A stretch of DNA of 64,000 nucleotides from the NCBI RefSeq assembly GCF_004015795.1, contig NZ_ML137222.1, forward strand, positions 14,865 to 78,864. The letters are read 5' to 3'. Position 1 is the stretch's first letter. Every line of letters begins with the position of its first letter. A program made the position numbers and the translations under genes. Positions 8,380 through 16,979 of this stretch are shown here, piece by piece. The notes under the pieces were generated by a model. It saw only the letters and a list, made by a program, of their open reading frames with translations, did no database searches and was not told the origin of the DNA. The DNA comes from Falsirhodobacter deserti. GTDB lineage: Bacteria; Pseudomonadota; Alphaproteobacteria; Rhodobacterales; Rhodobacteraceae.

Positions 8380-9165
8380 TCAGCGCAGCGTCAGGCCGCC
8401 GTCGATGGTGATGATTTCGCCCGTGGTGAAGCTTGCCGCATCCGAGGCGAGGTAGACTGTCGCGCCCACAAGTTCGTCCGTCCCGCCGATGCGGTTCTGA
8501 ACCGCGCCCTTGGCCCAGTGGTTCGCCACCACATCGGGATGTTCGCGCAGCACCTCGTCCGTCAGTTCTGTTCGGATATAGCCGGGGGCGATGGCATTGA
8601 CGCGGATGTTGTGTTCGGCCCATTCGGTGGCCAGCGCCTTGGTCAGCATGTGCACGCCTGCCTTCGACACGTTGTAGGCCGCGTGGCGGAACGGCCAGTT
8701 CACGATCCGCCCCGACATCGACCCGACCGAGATGATGGAGCCCCCCTTCTGCGCGATCATCTGCCGCCCCGCCGCGCGTGACATCAGGAATACCCCGTCA
8801 AGGTTCACGGCCATGGTGCGGCGCCAGTCTTCCAGCGGCGTGTCTTCGGCAGGGGAGGGCAGGACGATGCCCGCATTGTTGATCAGGATGTCAACGCGGC
8901 CGAACGCGGCCACCGTTTCCGCCACAAGCCGGTCGGCATCAGCCTCCACCGAAACATCGGCCTGGACGGCAAGGGCACGCCCGCCGGCCGCCTCGATCGC
9001 GGCCACCACGCGGGCCGCGCGGTCGGCGGCGGACTGATAGTTCACGATCACGGCCGCGCCGCGCGCGGCAAGCCCCTTTGCCAGCGTTTCGCCGATCCCC
9101 CGCGATGCGCCGGTGACAATGGCCACGCGGCCCGAAAGGTCGAAGATGTCTTTGGTCATATGCAT
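8380..9165 (-). CDS. SDR-family sugar-acid/polyol dehydrogenase
   Basis: Classical short-chain dehydrogenase, 261 residues. It shows the cofactor motif TGASRGIG (about 19-26), NNAG (about 95), the catalytic Ser in ISVGSMSG, and YNVSK with the catalytic Tyr and Lys (about 168-172). The C-terminal ASFTTGEIITIDGG is typical. In the L-fucose route an SDR oxidises 2-keto-3-deoxy-L-fuconate, and position between a dehydratase and other dehydrogenases suits that role, but threitol- or gluconate-type substrates are equally possible by sequence. Start at 9165 is followed by a second in-frame ATG at 9159. It sits 12 bases from both the GMC gene before it and the GldA-like gene after it. Confidence 0.86.
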   Translation of the reverse strand: MHMTKDIFDLSGRVAIVTGASRGIGETLAKGLAARGAAVIVNYQSAADRAARVVAAIEAAGGRALAVQADVSVEADADRLVAETVAAFGRVDILINNAGIVLPSPAEDTPLEDWRRTMAVNLDGVFLMSRAAGRQMIAQKGGSIISVGSMSGRIVNWPFRHAAYNVSKAGVHMLTKALATEWAEHNIRVNAIAPGYIRTELTDEVLREHPDVVANHWAKGAVQNRIGGTDELVGATVYLASDAASFTTGEIITIDGGLTLR

Positions 9166-9177
9166 GGGTCCCGTAAG

Positions 9178-10710
9178 TCAGGCGGCAGCGCTGAGGGTGT
9201 TGCCAAGGAGGTGTTCGGCCACCCGCACGGCCTGCGCCACGATGGTCAGCGACGGGTTGAAACCGGTGGAGGACGGCAGGAACGAGGCGTCCACGACATA
9301 AAGGTTGTCGACGTCCCAGACCTTGCAGAACGGGTCCAGAACCGAGGTGGCCGGATCGCGCCCGAAGACGGCGGTGCCGCATTGGTGCATGGACACGGTG
9401 ATGTCCATGCGCTGCGTGATGATCAGCGGATACCCGACGGAGCGCATGATCTGGCCCCATTTGCGAACCAGCTCGTTATGCGCCTTTTCGTTGTTGGGAG
9501 TGTACTGGATGCGGACGGTGCCATCCGGGTCCAGCAGGACGCGGTTGTTCCGGTCGGGCAGATCCTCGGACATGATCCACCAGTCGACGGAGCGCTTGGC
9601 GAACAGGTTCATCATCCATTCCGGGATGATCTTCATGTTTGCCGTCAGCATCCCGCCCTGAAGCTTGCCCAATCCCTGCACATTGCCCAGCGGATAGGGG
9701 CGGTGGTTATTGGCAAGATAGAAATCGTTGACGGCCATCGACTTCTGGAAGGTCACGCCATTCTTGCGGAACGGGTGCACGGCCATCATCGCGGTGTTGT
9801 TGTGGGCCATGTAGTTGCGGCCCAGAAGGTCCGAACTGTTGTTGCCGATCCCGCCCTTGTGCTGATCGTTGGCAGACCGCAGCAGCAGCACGGCAGAGTT
9901 GATCGCCCCGGCCGAGGAGATGAAGAGATCACCGCCGATGGTGCGGATCTGGCCATCCTGTTCAACTTCGATCGCGGTGATGCGCTTGCCGGTCGGATCG
10001 GTCAGCAGGCGCAGCACCTTCGTGTCCAGCACCAGATCGACCCGGTTCGTGGCGATGGCGGGACGGATCAGCCGCACCTCGGCATCGTTCTTGGCGCCAA
10101 GCTTGCAGGCAAAGCCGTCGCAGGTGGCACAGCGGATGCAGGCGCCGCCTTCGTGCCGGTCGATCGCGATGGGCAGCGGAAAGGGGCGCAGACCCTTGGC
10201 ACGCAACTTTTCTGCGATGGCCTCGATCTCGGGCTCGTGCCCGATGGTGGGGTGGGGGAACGGGCCGGAGCGGGGCGGCTCGATCGGGTCCGCGCCCGCC
10301 GTGCCATGTGTGCCCATCAGGCGTTCTGCCTCGTCGTAAAAGGGCGCAAACTCCTCATAGCTCCACGGCCAGGCGGGGGCGATGCCGTCCTCATGCTCCA
10401 GCACCTCGAAATCTTCCTTGCGGAACCGAACCGTCGCCGCGCCGAAAAACTTCGAGTTGCCCCCGACGTAATAGAAGGTGGAGGGGTGAAACGGCTTGCC
10501 GTCCTTGTCGCGCCAGGTCTCTTTCGCGGTGTATTTGCGATCGTGAAAAACCGCCTTGACCGACCAGTTGTCGGCCTCGCGCGGAAGGTAGTTGCCGCGT
10601 TCGATCATCAGGACGCGCGCCCCGCCCGCCGCAAGCCGGTTCGCCATCGCGCCCCCGCCCACGCCGGCCCCCACGATCACCACGTCATAGTGGTTGTCGA
10701 TCGCATTCAT
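9178..10710 (-). CDS. GMC-family flavin oxidoreductase
   Basis: FAD-dependent sugar/alcohol dehydrogenase of the glucose-methanol-choline family, 510 residues. The start is the ATG at 10710, preceded by GAGGGAGGAAGA; longer upstream frames lack a ribosome site and run through the dehydratase gene. The FAD motif VVIVGAGVGGGAMANRLA is at about 9-26. A CIRCATCDGFACK cysteine cluster sits near 195-207. The C-terminal GMC signature is present, with MHQCGTAVFG and a final FNPSLTIVAQA. No signal peptide is seen and no cytochrome subunit is adjacent, so the electron acceptor is unknown. It lies inside the UxaA-SDR-GldA operon, implying oxidation of a hydroxyl on the same pathway intermediate. This is not a normal member of known fucose clusters. 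Confidence 0.85.
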   Translation of the reverse strand: MNAIDNHYDVVIVGAGVGGGAMANRLAAGGARVLMIERGNYLPREADNWSVKAVFHDRKYTAKETWRDKDGKPFHPSTFYYVGGNSKFFGAATVRFRKEDFEVLEHEDGIAPAWPWSYEEFAPFYDEAERLMGTHGTAGADPIEPPRSGPFPHPTIGHEPEIEAIAEKLRAKGLRPFPLPIAIDRHEGGACIRCATCDGFACKLGAKNDAEVRLIRPAIATNRVDLVLDTKVLRLLTDPTGKRITAIEVEQDGQIRTIGGDLFISSAGAINSAVLLLRSANDQHKGGIGNNSSDLLGRNYMAHNNTAMMAVHPFRKNGVTFQKSMAVNDFYLANNHRPYPLGNVQGLGKLQGGMLTANMKIIPEWMMNLFAKRSVDWWIMSEDLPDRNNRVLLDPDGTVRIQYTPNNEKAHNELVRKWGQIMRSVGYPLIITQRMDITVSMHQCGTAVFGRDPATSVLDPFCKVWDVDNLYVVDASFLPSSTGFNPSLTIVAQAVRVAEHLLGNTLSAAA

Positions 10711-10763
10711 CGTCTTCCTCCCTCTGCTCGGCGGTGGGCCTCCTCTGCCCGCCCGCCTGGCCG

Positions 10764-12296
10764 TCACATGATCGCGCCGACCTGCCACGGCACGAATTCG
10801 TTGTCGCCATAGCCCAGCTCCTCGCTGCGCGTCGGCTGGCCCGAGGCCGTGTCCAGCATCAGCTGGAACAGCCTTTCGCCAAGTTCTTCGATGGTTTCCG
10901 CGCCCGTCACGACCGTGCCGCAATCCATGTCCATGTCTTCGGCCATGTGGCGGTACATTTCGGAGTTGCTGGCCAGTTTCAGCGATGGCGCCGGCTTGAA
11001 GCCGGAAACGGAGCCGCGCCCGGTGGTGAAGGCGATCAGATTGGCGCCGCCCGCGACCTGCCCCGTGACGGCCACGGGGTCATATCCGGGCGTGTCCATG
11101 AAGACGAGGCCATGCTCCGTCACCTTTTCCGCGTATTCATAAACCGCGTTCAGCCGCGACATGCCACCCTTGGCCACTGCCCCCAACGATTTTTCAAGGA
11201 TCGTCGTAAGCCCGCCCGCCTTGTTCCCATGCGAGGGGTTGTTGTCCATCTCGGCATTGTTGCGGGTGGTGTAGTCGCGCCACCACTCGATCCGCTCCAG
11301 CAGCTTCTGCGCAACCTCGGGCGAGGCGGCGCGGCGGGTCAGCAGGTGTTCGGCGCCATAGATTTCCGGCGTCTCGCTCAGGATCACGGTGCCGCCATGA
11401 CGCACCAGAAGATCGGCGGCAAAGCCAAGGCCCGGGTTGGCCGAGATCCCGGAATAACCGTCCGATCCTCCGCATTCCAGCGCCAGCGTCAGGCCGCTGG
11501 CGGGCAGCGGTTCACGCCTCGCGGCGCCGACCAGCGGCATCATCTCTTCCACCGCGCGGATGCCGGCTTCCACCGTGCGGCGCGTGCCGCCAACCGTCTG
11601 GATCGTCATCGACCGCAGACGATCCGATTCCGCCAGCCCTTCGCGCTGCAGAAGGGCGGGGATCTGGTTCGTTTCGCAGCCAAGACCGATCATCAGCACG
11701 CCGCCCACATTCGGATGCGTGGCATAGCCCGAGATGGTGCGGGCAAGGTAGTCATACCCTTCCGCCTTCGTGTTGAAGGCACAGCCGCCGCCATGGGTAA
11801 GCGCGATGACGCCGTCCACGCCGGGAAAGGGGGCGCGCGTTGCAAAATGCTGCGCCACCGCCTTTGAAACCGTGGCCGAACAGTTCACCGAGGAGATGAT
11901 CGCGATGTAGTTGCGCGTTCCAAAGCGCCTATCCGGCCGGCGATAGCCAAGAAATGTCGCACGCTCCGCCTCTGCCACCATCGCGGGGGGCGTGGCATCC
12001 ACGCACATGGCGTAATCGCGCGTGAATTCACCGACTGTCAGGTTCTGCGTGTGGACGTGATCGCCCGGCGCGATATCGGCGGTCGCGAAACCGATGGTCT
12101 GCCCGTATTTCGTCACCGGCTGTCCCCGCTCGATCGGGGCCAATGCCATCTTGTGGCCGCGTGGGATTTTCGCGCGCGGCCGCACGCCGTCGACATCGGG
12201 CATTTCCGCGGGGTCGATCCGCTCGCGTGCGACAGCGACGTTGTCGGCCGCGTTCAGCCTTATCAGGGGCGAGACGTAGTTGGCTGTGTCTGGCAT
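10764..12296 (-). CDS. UxaA/GarD-family sugar-acid dehydratase
   Basis: Altronate/galactarate dehydratase family enzyme, 510 residues, with both modules in one chain. The N-terminal SAF domain covers about 10-100 (ending GDHVHTQNLTVGEF). The catalytic domain has GTRNYIAIISSVNCSATVSKAVA, THGGGCAFNT, LGCETNQI, ECGGSDGYSGISANPGLG, SETPEIYGAE and NPSHGNKAGGLTTILEKSLGA. UxaA-family members act as L-fuconate dehydratase in some bacteria (the Campylobacter jejuni fucose route), which fits the FucU and lactonase genes on the other arm. Its ATG overlaps the gntR stop at 12296. Altronate or galactarate remain alternatives by sequence alone. Confidence 0.88.
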   Translation of the reverse strand: MPDTANYVSPLIRLNAADNVAVARERIDPAEMPDVDGVRPRAKIPRGHKMALAPIERGQPVTKYGQTIGFATADIAPGDHVHTQNLTVGEFTRDYAMCVDATPPAMVAEAERATFLGYRRPDRRFGTRNYIAIISSVNCSATVSKAVAQHFATRAPFPGVDGVIALTHGGGCAFNTKAEGYDYLARTISGYATHPNVGGVLMIGLGCETNQIPALLQREGLAESDRLRSMTIQTVGGTRRTVEAGIRAVEEMMPLVGAARREPLPASGLTLALECGGSDGYSGISANPGLGFAADLLVRHGGTVILSETPEIYGAEHLLTRRAASPEVAQKLLERIEWWRDYTTRNNAEMDNNPSHGNKAGGLTTILEKSLGAVAKGGMSRLNAVYEYAEKVTEHGLVFMDTPGYDPVAVTGQVAGGANLIAFTTGRGSVSGFKPAPSLKLASNSEMYRHMAEDMDMDCGTVVTGAETIEELGERLFQLMLDTASGQPTRSEELGYGDNEFVPWQVGAIM

Positions 12297-12970
12297 CAGG
12301 AATCCTCGGACAGGAGTTCGCCTGTCCTTTCATGGTGAAGCTTCGCCATCACGTCGAACGAGGATTCGAGGTGGATGCGCATGGCAAGTTCGGCCTGGTC
12401 GGGCTTGCCTGAGGCAATGGCGGCGGCAATGGCTGCGTGCTGTTCGGTGACCACGGCAAGATGGCCAGGAACCGGGGCCGACATCTGGCGCATCCGGTCC
12501 AGATGCACCTTGGCCAGCGTGATGAAACGCCAGATGCGGGGCATCCGGCTCAGCCGCGCGATGGCCGCGTGAAAGGCGTCATCCTCGTCAAGGTATTCGT
12601 GCAGCTGATCCGCTGCGATCAGCCTGCGCATCCGGTCGATGATCGGATCCAGCTCGGCCCCGGGGTTTTCGGCGACGGCCGCGGCCCTGCGCACGCTTTC
12701 GATTTCCAGCGCGCGGCGGATCACGAATCCTTCCTCCGCCACCTCGAACGAGATCGGGCTGACATAGGTGCCGGAGTGGGAGATGACGTTGACCAGCCCT
12801 TCATCGGCAAGCCGCTGGACCGCCTCGCGCACAGGGGTGCGGGAAATCGAAAGCTCGGCGCAGATGTTCTTTTCCACAACGGCCTGACCCGGCGCCAGAT
12901 CGAGCATGATGATGGCGCGGCGCAGCATCTCATATACTTGCTCGGCTTTTTGTGGTGCGCGATTCTGCAT
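12296..12970 (-). CDS. GntR-family regulator, FadR/FCD branch
   Basis: Transcription factor, 224 residues. A GntR winged helix spans residues 8-75 (QVYEMLRRAIIMLDLAPGQ, SRTPVREAVQRLADEGLV). An FCD ligand domain follows at about 85-215, with the metal/ligand residues of DEDDAFHAAIARLS and the final His cluster. It heads the minus arm and faces the divergent plus-arm promoter, so it most likely represses both. The promoter at 13039-13080 contains direct repeats that are candidate sites. The effector is probably a pathway sugar acid, but the sequence does not say which. Confidence 0.9.
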   Translation of the reverse strand: MQNRAPQKAEQVYEMLRRAIIMLDLAPGQAVVEKNICAELSISRTPVREAVQRLADEGLVNVISHSGTYVSPISFEVAEEGFVIRRALEIESVRRAAAVAENPGAELDPIIDRMRRLIAADQLHEYLDEDDAFHAAIARLSRMPRIWRFITLAKVHLDRMRQMSAPVPGHLAVVTEQHAAIAAAIASGKPDQAELAMRIHLESSFDVMAKLHHERTGELLSEDS

Positions 12971-13038
12971 GTCATGGCTCCTCTCTACTCAGAAATAGCG
13001 CGTATTTGCGGGGTTTCGCAAACGGTTTTTGGAGGCGC

Positions 13039-13080
13039 TTGACAGACTCATATGTCGGTGCGCTAAATGACTCATATATC
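13039..13080 (+). promoter_or_regulatory. sigma70-type promoter with overlapping GACTCATAT direct repeats
   Basis: TTGACA (13039-13044), 18 bases, then CTAAAT (13063-13068). The 9-mer GACTCATAT occurs at 13045-13053, inside the spacer, and again at 13069-13077, right after the -10; the spacing is 24 bases. This is a good geometry for repression by the adjacent GntR protein. It drives the dehydrogenase-importer arm. Operator identity is inferred. Confidence 0.6.
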
Positions 13081-13170
13081 GCTGGGCTGATGACGGAGGA
13101 GGTCGCAGACCGGTTGCCACAAGAAGGGGCAGGGCGGGATCAGGCGTTCCGCTGCTTTGGAGGAGTTGTC

Positions 13171-14280
13171 TTGAGCACCATAAACTACCTGACGCGGATC
13201 GAATTCGGAGAGGGCGAGATTTCGCGCCTGCCGGAGTTTCTGGCCGGGCTCGGCGTGCGGCGACCCCTGATCGCGACGGATCGCGGCCTTGTCGCCACGG
13301 GTCTGGTGGATCGTGTGACGGCGCAGATACCGGAGGCTGTCGTTTTTGCCGACACCCCTGCGAACCCGACCGAAGAGGCTGTTACCTCGGCCCATGCCCT
13401 TTATGTCGCGGAAGGCTGCGACGGGGTTGTTGGGTTGGGCGGCGGCTCCTCGCTGGATCTGGCAAAGGCGGTGCGGCTGCTGACGGGCCATGATGGCCCG
13501 CTGGAGCAGTACACGGCCGTGTCGGGTGGCGTCGGACGCATTCATGGCAACATCTGCCCGATGATCGCCGTGCCCACAACTTCGGGCACCGGATCTGAAG
13601 TCGGGCGCGCTGCCGTCATCATAACCGCCGAAGGACGCAAGCTGGGCATCATCTCGGGGCATATGCTGCCGACGATTGCGCTGTGCGATCCCGAACTGAC
13701 CTACGGGCTGCCGCGCGGGTTGACAGCCGCAACCGGGATGGATGCGATTTCCCATTGCCTGGAAACCTACATGGCGCCTGCGTTCAACCCGCCGGCCGAG
13801 GCGATCGCGCTGCACGGTCTGGATTGCGGGATGCGGTCACTGGAAGCCGCGATGGCCAACGGGCAGGATGCGGCAGCGCGGCGCGACATGATGACCTGCG
13901 CGCTGGAAGGCGCAATGGCGTTCCAGAAAGGGCTGGGGGCGGTGCATGCGCTGACCCATCCGCTTGGCGCGATCCGCGAACTGAACCTGCATCACGGCAC
14001 GCTGAACGCGGTCCTGATGCCGGCGGTGCTGCGTTTCAATCGCCCGGTCATCGGGGCGAAGTGGGATGAACTGGCGTCGCGCATGGGCGGACAGCCGGAT
14101 GCGGTGATCGCCGCAATGAACACGCGCATCGGCATGCCTTCCGGCCTGCGGGCCATGGGCGTGACGGATGCCATGATGGAACAGGTGTCGCACGCGGCCC
14201 TGAAGGATCACTGTCATGCCACCAATCCGCGGGTGGCCACGCAGGAGGAGTATCTTGCGATTTTGAAGGAATCGGCCTGA
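13171..14280 (+). CDS. iron-containing alcohol dehydrogenase
   Basis: Group III (iron-type) alcohol dehydrogenase, 369 residues. I choose the TTG at 13171 because GGAGGAG ends 5 bases before it; the longer upstream frame would run into the promoter. Features are GVVGLGGGSSLDLAKA (about 87-102, cofactor loop), VPTTSGTGSEVGRAAVI, and metal ligands in ATGMDAISHCLETYM (Asp and His), AVHALTHPLGA and NLHHGTLNAVLMP. Family relatives include lactaldehyde reductase FucO. As first gene of the importer operon it may handle the lactaldehyde or hydroxyaldehyde end product of sugar cleavage. Substrate is inferred from context only. Confidence 0.87.
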   Translation: MSTINYLTRIEFGEGEISRLPEFLAGLGVRRPLIATDRGLVATGLVDRVTAQIPEAVVFADTPANPTEEAVTSAHALYVAEGCDGVVGLGGGSSLDLAKAVRLLTGHDGPLEQYTAVSGGVGRIHGNICPMIAVPTTSGTGSEVGRAAVIITAEGRKLGIISGHMLPTIALCDPELTYGLPRGLTAATGMDAISHCLETYMAPAFNPPAEAIALHGLDCGMRSLEAAMANGQDAAARRDMMTCALEGAMAFQKGLGAVHALTHPLGAIRELNLHHGTLNAVLMPAVLRFNRPVIGAKWDELASRMGGQPDAVIAAMNTRIGMPSGLRAMGVTDAMMEQVSHAALKDHCHATNPRVATQEEYLAILKESA

Positions 14281-14286
14281 CGGCCG

Positions 14287-14311
14287 CGCCGGGGAAGAGG
14301 AGCCCCCGGCG
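14287..14311 (+). promoter_or_regulatory. intercistronic GC hairpin before binding-protein gene
   Basis: CGCCGGGG (14287-14294), 9-base loop AAGAGGAGC, CCCCGGCG (14304-14311): a perfect 8-bp stem between the dehydrogenase stop and the binding-protein start, with no T-run. It probably protects or terminates part of the message to give the binding protein a different yield. The core GGGGAAGAGGAGCCCC recurs with one change at 60267-60282. Confidence 0.6.
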
Positions 14312-14355
14312 GTTTGGGAGCATGGGCCGGAGGGGCCCGACAGAGGGAGGAATAC

Positions 14356-15399
14356 ATGACTTTGGAATCCGATACGCCCCGGCTGGTAAGCAGCCATCGC
14401 GGTGTCCAGCTGACGCGCCGCGGATTGTTGTCGGCGGGCGCCGCCGCCACCGTGGCCGCCACGCTGCTGCGGCCCGACTTTTCCTGGGCGCAGAACGCGG
14501 AAAAGACCTTCTGCGCCTCGCTCGGGTGGACGGTCTGGGAATCCGGCCGCCATATCGTCAACGGCTACAAGGACGCGGTGGAGCGGTTGGGCGGTTCGCT
14601 GACCATCGCCGATGCGAACTATGACGTGAAGAAGCAGGCGGACCAGATCCTTGCCTTCATCGAGGCGAAACCCACGGCGATCTTCATCACGCCGGCGGAC
14701 TCGGCCGCCATCTCGCCGGCCGTGCAGCAGGCCGTTGCTTCGGGCATCCCGATCTTCATCGGCGACAGCTATGTGCCGGGTACGACCGTGACCTCCACCG
14801 CGATGTCCAACAACTTCGGCCTTGGCGCCTATCCGGCCGAATACATCGTTGAAACGCTGGGGGGCAAAGGGAAGGTCGCGCTGGTATCGCTGCCCTCGAA
14901 CGAAAGCTGGGACCAGCGGACGCTTGGCGCGAAATCCGTGTTCACCCGCCATCCGGACATCGAGATCGTGTCCGAGATCGCCTTCGCGCTTGGCGGATCG
15001 ACAACGCCCCGGCAGGTGGTGGACCAGATCCTGACCGCCAATCCCGAACTGGACGCCATCTGGTGCGCATGGGACGGTGCGGCTTCGGAAGGTACGCTGG
15101 CAATCCGGGCAGCCGGGCGCGACACGATCATCACCGGCATCGATGGTGGCCAGCAGTCGTTCGAATACATCAAGGCCGGATCGCCGTTCAAGATCACCAT
15201 GGCGCAAAGCTTCTACGAGATGGCGTATATGAACGCCTTCTATGCGCAGGAAGTGGCCGCCGGCCGTCAGGCGCCGCGCTTTGTCATCACGCCTTCCTAT
15301 GCCGTGACGAAGGAGTCGCTGGACCCGCTCGACACCATTCCCGACACCTATGACGTGCCGGGCGAGGCTGCCAAGCTTGGCTGGAGCCGCGTTCTTTGA
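14356..15399 (+). CDS. CUT2-type sugar ABC transporter, periplasmic binding protein
   Basis: Periplasmic sugar-binding protein of the Peripla_BP_4 class (ribose/galactose type), 347 residues. ATG at 14356 follows GGGAGGAA. Residues 1-40 form a Tat-like signal: LTRRGLLSAGAAATVAATLL with a twin arginine and cleavage near SWA-QN. The mature part has typical alternating-lobe motifs: VNGYKDAVERLGG, DQILAFIEAKPTAIFITPADS, GIPIFIGDSYVPG, and TGIDGGQQSFEYIKAGSP near the ligand site. It is followed by the dual ATPase and two permeases. The cargo is probably a free deoxy- or aldohexose. Confidence 0.9.
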   Translation: MTLESDTPRLVSSHRGVQLTRRGLLSAGAAATVAATLLRPDFSWAQNAEKTFCASLGWTVWESGRHIVNGYKDAVERLGGSLTIADANYDVKKQADQILAFIEAKPTAIFITPADSAAISPAVQQAVASGIPIFIGDSYVPGTTVTSTAMSNNFGLGAYPAEYIVETLGGKGKVALVSLPSNESWDQRTLGAKSVFTRHPDIEIVSEIAFALGGSTTPRQVVDQILTANPELDAIWCAWDGAASEGTLAIRAAGRDTIITGIDGGQQSFEYIKAGSPFKITMAQSFYEMAYMNAFYAQEVAAGRQAPRFVITPSYAVTKESLDPLDTIPDTYDVPGEAAKLGWSRVL

Positions 15400-15458
15400 C
15401 GCGCGTGGCGGCGGGGCAGCCCGCCGCCGACTTATCTGCATCACGGGAAGGGCAGGGG

Positions 15459-16979
15459 ATGGCTGAAGGCACCCGCACGGTCCTCGACATGCGCGGCATC
15501 GAGAAGCGCTTCGGGGACGTCAAGGCACTGGACAATGTCGGCTTCGACCTGATCGCGGGGGAAATCCACGCGCTTCTGGGGGTGAACGGGGCCGGAAAAT
15601 CGACGCTCATCAAAATCCTGTCGGGCGTTTACACGAAAGATGAAGGCCGGATCACGATCGGTGGAAAGGTGTTTGACCTGGGCAGCCCGCGTGCCGCGAT
15701 CGAGGCAGGCATTGCCGTCGTTCAGCAGCACCCTGAACTGGTTGGCGATCTGTCGGGTGCTGAAAACATCTTTCTTGGCCATGAATCCTCGCGGCGCGGC
15801 CTGTTTTCCCGCATCGACCGCAGTGATCTGGCCACCCGCGCCAACGCGCTTCTGGCGCGCTTTCCCATCGACGTGGACCTGTCCCGCCGTGTGGCCGACA
15901 TGCCCGCCGTGGACCGCGAGATCGTGGCGATCCTTCACGCGCTGCGCCTTGAGAACGCCCGCATCCTGATCCTGGACGAGCCGACATCAACCCTGACAGA
16001 GCGGGAAAAGGCGTCCCTCTTCTCGATGATGCGGATGCTGAAGGCGGCGGGTATCGCCATCATCTACATCACCCACCGGCTGGAAGAGGTTTACGAGATC
16101 GCTGACCGCTTCACCGTGTTCCGGGGTGGACGGAACGTCGCCTGCCACACCGTCACCGAGGCGCGGACGACCGGAATGTCGATCCCGAACCTGATGCTGG
16201 GCACGGGCGGCGGGCTGACCTTTCCGCCCCGTTGTTCGCGCATCAATGGCGATGCAGTGCTGGAGGTTTCGGGCCTGTCCTGCGACGGGATGTTCCGCGA
16301 CGTGACCTTCACCGCCCGCAAGGGGGAAATCCTTGGCATCTTCGGCCTTGTCGGGTCGGGCGTGGACGAGCTGTCGAAGGCGCTGTTCGGCGTGTTCCGC
16401 CCTGATCGGGGCGAAATGCGGCTGCACGGGCGGCCTGTAAGCCTGCGGTCACCTGCGCAGGCGCTGCGATCGGGGATCTTCCTTGTCCCCGGCGACCGGC
16501 GGACAGAAGGCCTGACTTTGAACGAGAACGTGATCTTCAACACCACTGTCGCAAACCTTGGCCGCGCGTCGTTCGGTGGGCTTCTGCGCTTTGGTGCGAA
16601 CCGCCGCAACGCACGGGCCCTTGCCGAAAAGGTCGATCTTCAGCCGATGCGGCTGGACCGGTCCCTGCGCGGCTTTTCCGGCGGCAACCAGCAGAAGGTG
16701 GTGATTGCCAAGGGCCTTTACCGCCAGGCCAAGGTTTACATCTTCGTGGAGCCGACGGTCGGGGTCGATATCGGCGCCCGCTCCAAGATCTATGCGTTGA
16801 TGCGAGAGATTTCGCAGGACGCCGCCGTGATCGTCATTTCTTCGGATTGCGACGAGGTTCATGGCGTCGCCGATCGCACGCTGGCCCTTTACAAGGGCGC
16901 GCCCGTCGGCGGCGCCGACCGTGACATGTCGCGCGACCACCTGCTGCATGCAGGCATCATGGGGGGGATTGCAGCATGA
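15459..16979 (+). CDS. CUT2-type sugar ABC transporter, tandem ATPase
   Basis: ATP-hydrolysing subunit with two fused ABC modules, 506 residues from the ATG at 15459 (AGGGGATG context). An in-frame ATG-less extension to 15396 has no ribosome site. Module 1: Walker A LLGVNGAGKSTLIKIL near 43, Walker B ILILDEPTSTLTERE near 170. Module 2 starts near 260 (GLVGSGVDELSKALFG, a degenerate Walker A usual for RbsA/MglA second halves), with signature FSGGNQQKVVIAKGL and the FVEPTVGVDIGA Walker B. The stop overlaps the next ATG (ATGA). It pairs with the two permeases that follow. Confidence 0.93.
   Translation: MAEGTRTVLDMRGIEKRFGDVKALDNVGFDLIAGEIHALLGVNGAGKSTLIKILSGVYTKDEGRITIGGKVFDLGSPRAAIEAGIAVVQQHPELVGDLSGAENIFLGHESSRRGLFSRIDRSDLATRANALLARFPIDVDLSRRVADMPAVDREIVAILHALRLENARILILDEPTSTLTEREKASLFSMMRMLKAAGIAIIYITHRLEEVYEIADRFTVFRGGRNVACHTVTEARTTGMSIPNLMLGTGGGLTFPPRCSRINGDAVLEVSGLSCDGMFRDVTFTARKGEILGIFGLVGSGVDELSKALFGVFRPDRGEMRLHGRPVSLRSPAQALRSGIFLVPGDRRTEGLTLNENVIFNTTVANLGRASFGGLLRFGANRRNARALAEKVDLQPMRLDRSLRGFSGGNQQKVVIAKGLYRQAKVYIFVEPTVGVDIGARSKIYALMREISQDAAVIVISSDCDEVHGVADRTLALYKGAPVGGADRDMSRDHLLHAGIMGGIAA

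Noticed and set aside
10711..10923. N-terminal extension of the GMC gene by 71 residues
   Set aside because: Lies inside the dehydratase gene and lacks a ribosome site; ATG 10710 has GAGGGAGGAAGA in place.
12952..13170. N-terminal extension of the iron-type alcohol dehydrogenase
   Set aside because: Would begin before the gntR start and translate the promoter; TTG 13171 has GGAGGAG 5 bases upstream.
13837..15444. 535-codon minus-strand ORF across the dehydrogenase and binding-protein genes
   Set aside because: Antisense shadow rich in Arg/His/Gly; it crosses two well-supported genes and an intergenic hairpin.
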